A DNA stretch of 50,139 nt. It comes from Lachnoclostridium sp. (GTDB lineage Bacteria > Bacillota > Clostridia > Lachnospirales > Lachnospiraceae). Of the stretch, positions 49,590 to 50,139 are shown one piece after another. Location of the stretch: contig JAMPEB010000021.1 of the NCBI GenBank assembly GCA_023665475.1, positions 1 to 50,139 on the forward strand, written 5' to 3'. Position numbers and translations under genes: made by a program. The notes beneath the pieces are model-generated. The model had not been told where the DNA came from. It ran no database searches and saw only the letters and a list, made by a program, of their open reading frames with translations. The first letter of the stretch is position 1. Each line of letters opens with the position of its first letter.

Positions 49590-50139
49590 GTGAAAAAATC
49601 GTTAGTTGTTATGATTTCTTTGATCCTGTTGTCTGCAATGACGGCCTGTGGCAGCAGTAATGGGAATACGGACAATCATCAAGCATCCGGTTCTCAGTCA
49701 GAAATAGTATCGGATGAGGTGGAAACTACTTCGATGGTGGATTCCGAAGAAAGACATGAAGAAACAGAAGCTTCTGCGGCAGTTTCCAATGCTGAAACGG
49801 AATCCGAAGAAAACGGTTCTGAACAGGCAGAAGGAAGCAATATTCTGATTGCATATTTTTCACGGGTTGGGAACATGGATTTTGATGAAAGTGTGGATGC
49901 TGTCACCTCGGCCAGTGTGAACATAGAAGGCGATGACATTTCCGGTAATGCTGGACTGCTTGCGCAGATGGCGCAGGAAGTGACAGGAGGTGATCTGTTC
50001 TTTATTGAGACTGTGGAGAAATATCCTGCAGCATACCGGGGAACTACTGATCAGGCAAAGGAAGAACAGAATAATGATGCCCGTCCGGAACTTGCTTCCC
50101 ATGTGGAGGATATGGATGCTTATGATACAATTATCCTCA
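49590..50139 (+). CDS. flavodoxin-domain lipoprotein (3' end outside the window)
   Basis: Starts with GTG after gggagg (an in-frame ATG at 49572 is weaker). The N-terminus MKKSLVVMISLILLSAMTACGSS is a lipoprotein signal with Cys in TAC. About 65 residues of Ser/Glu-rich linker follow, then a flavodoxin domain: NILIAYFSRVGNMDF, an insert with SVNIEGDDISGNAGLLAQMAQEVTGGDLFFIETVEKYPAAYRGTTDQAKEE and ARPELASHVEDMDAYDTIIL. An extracytoplasmic flavodoxin anchored to the membrane would pass electrons outside the cytoplasm. The gene is cut off by the end of the window after about 183 codons, before the domain is complete. Confidence 0.9.
   Translation, partial: MKKSLVVMISLILLSAMTACGSSNGNTDNHQASGSQSEIVSDEVETTSMVDSEERHEETEASAAVSNAETESEENGSEQAEGSNILIAYFSRVGNMDFDESVDAVTSASVNIEGDDISGNAGLLAQMAQEVTGGDLFFIETVEKYPAAYRGTTDQAKEEQNNDARPELASHVEDMDAYDTIIL

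Overview
The window looks like a chromosome segment from a low-to-mid GC anaerobic Firmicute, most likely a Lachnospiraceae-type gut Clostridium. This is inferred from strong AGGAGG-type ribosome binding sites, TTGACA/TATAAT promoters, a DUF3877-type protein, a Csp-like subtilase, a LytTR/DUF3021 pair and 4Fe-4S aldo-keto reductases. No rRNA, tRNA or CRISPR array was seen. Nearly all genes lie on the + strand; the only convincing minus-strand genes are a cytosine methyltransferase and a small protein upstream of it.

Layout. (1) 0.1-10 kb: envelope polysaccharide and precursor genes: phosphohexomutase, three family-2 glycosyltransferases, a polyprenyl-phosphate sugar-1-P transferase that would start lipid-linked glycan assembly, an LCP protein that would attach the glycan to the wall, and glmS. 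(2) 10-18.5 kb: HtrA-type protease, a divergent ClpX, a Zn/Cd-type efflux pair (separate HMA protein plus P1B ATPase) behind a promoter with three evenly spaced palindromes, a DUF3877 protein, a Csp-like subtilase, a strongly promoted structured RNA candidate and a small PAS membrane protein. (3) 18.6-32.4 kb: a long collinear module: coiled-coil protein, exported DUF4350/GATase-like protein, ABC ATPase and permease, membrane coiled-coil protein, MoxR ATPase, DUF58 protein, a 1486-residue protein with three VWA domains, and a CDF metal transporter. (4) 32.4-34.8 kb: hexapeptide acyltransferase, MaoC hydratase and DegT/PseC-like sugar aminotransferase. (5) 34.8-40.3 kb: accessory region with a type II restriction-modification pair, a DUF4143 ATPase followed by a possible nuclease-like protein (both under the same inverted-repeat motif), an IS200 relic, relB with a frameshifted relE, and a gene remnant. 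(6) 40.3-43.4 kb: a membrane protein, a membrane alpha/beta hydrolase, a LytTR regulator and DUF3021. (7) 43.6-50.1 kb: a redox cluster of flavoproteins, a CMD protein, aldo-keto reductases (one a deletion relic), an SDR, a SnoaL-like protein and two flavodoxins, the last cut by the window end.

Points most worth a second look: the branched RNA candidate at 17731-17845; the MoxR/DUF58/triple-VWA/ABC module; the DUF4143 ATPase and its neighbour under shared inverted repeats; the ClpX paralogue that keeps the ClpP-docking IGF loop but lacks the RKH loop; the three 16-bp-phased operators of the metal efflux operon; and a family of hairpin repeats, two copies of which sit at ribosome binding sites inside the VWA operon. 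All assignments come from reading motifs; no database search was run.
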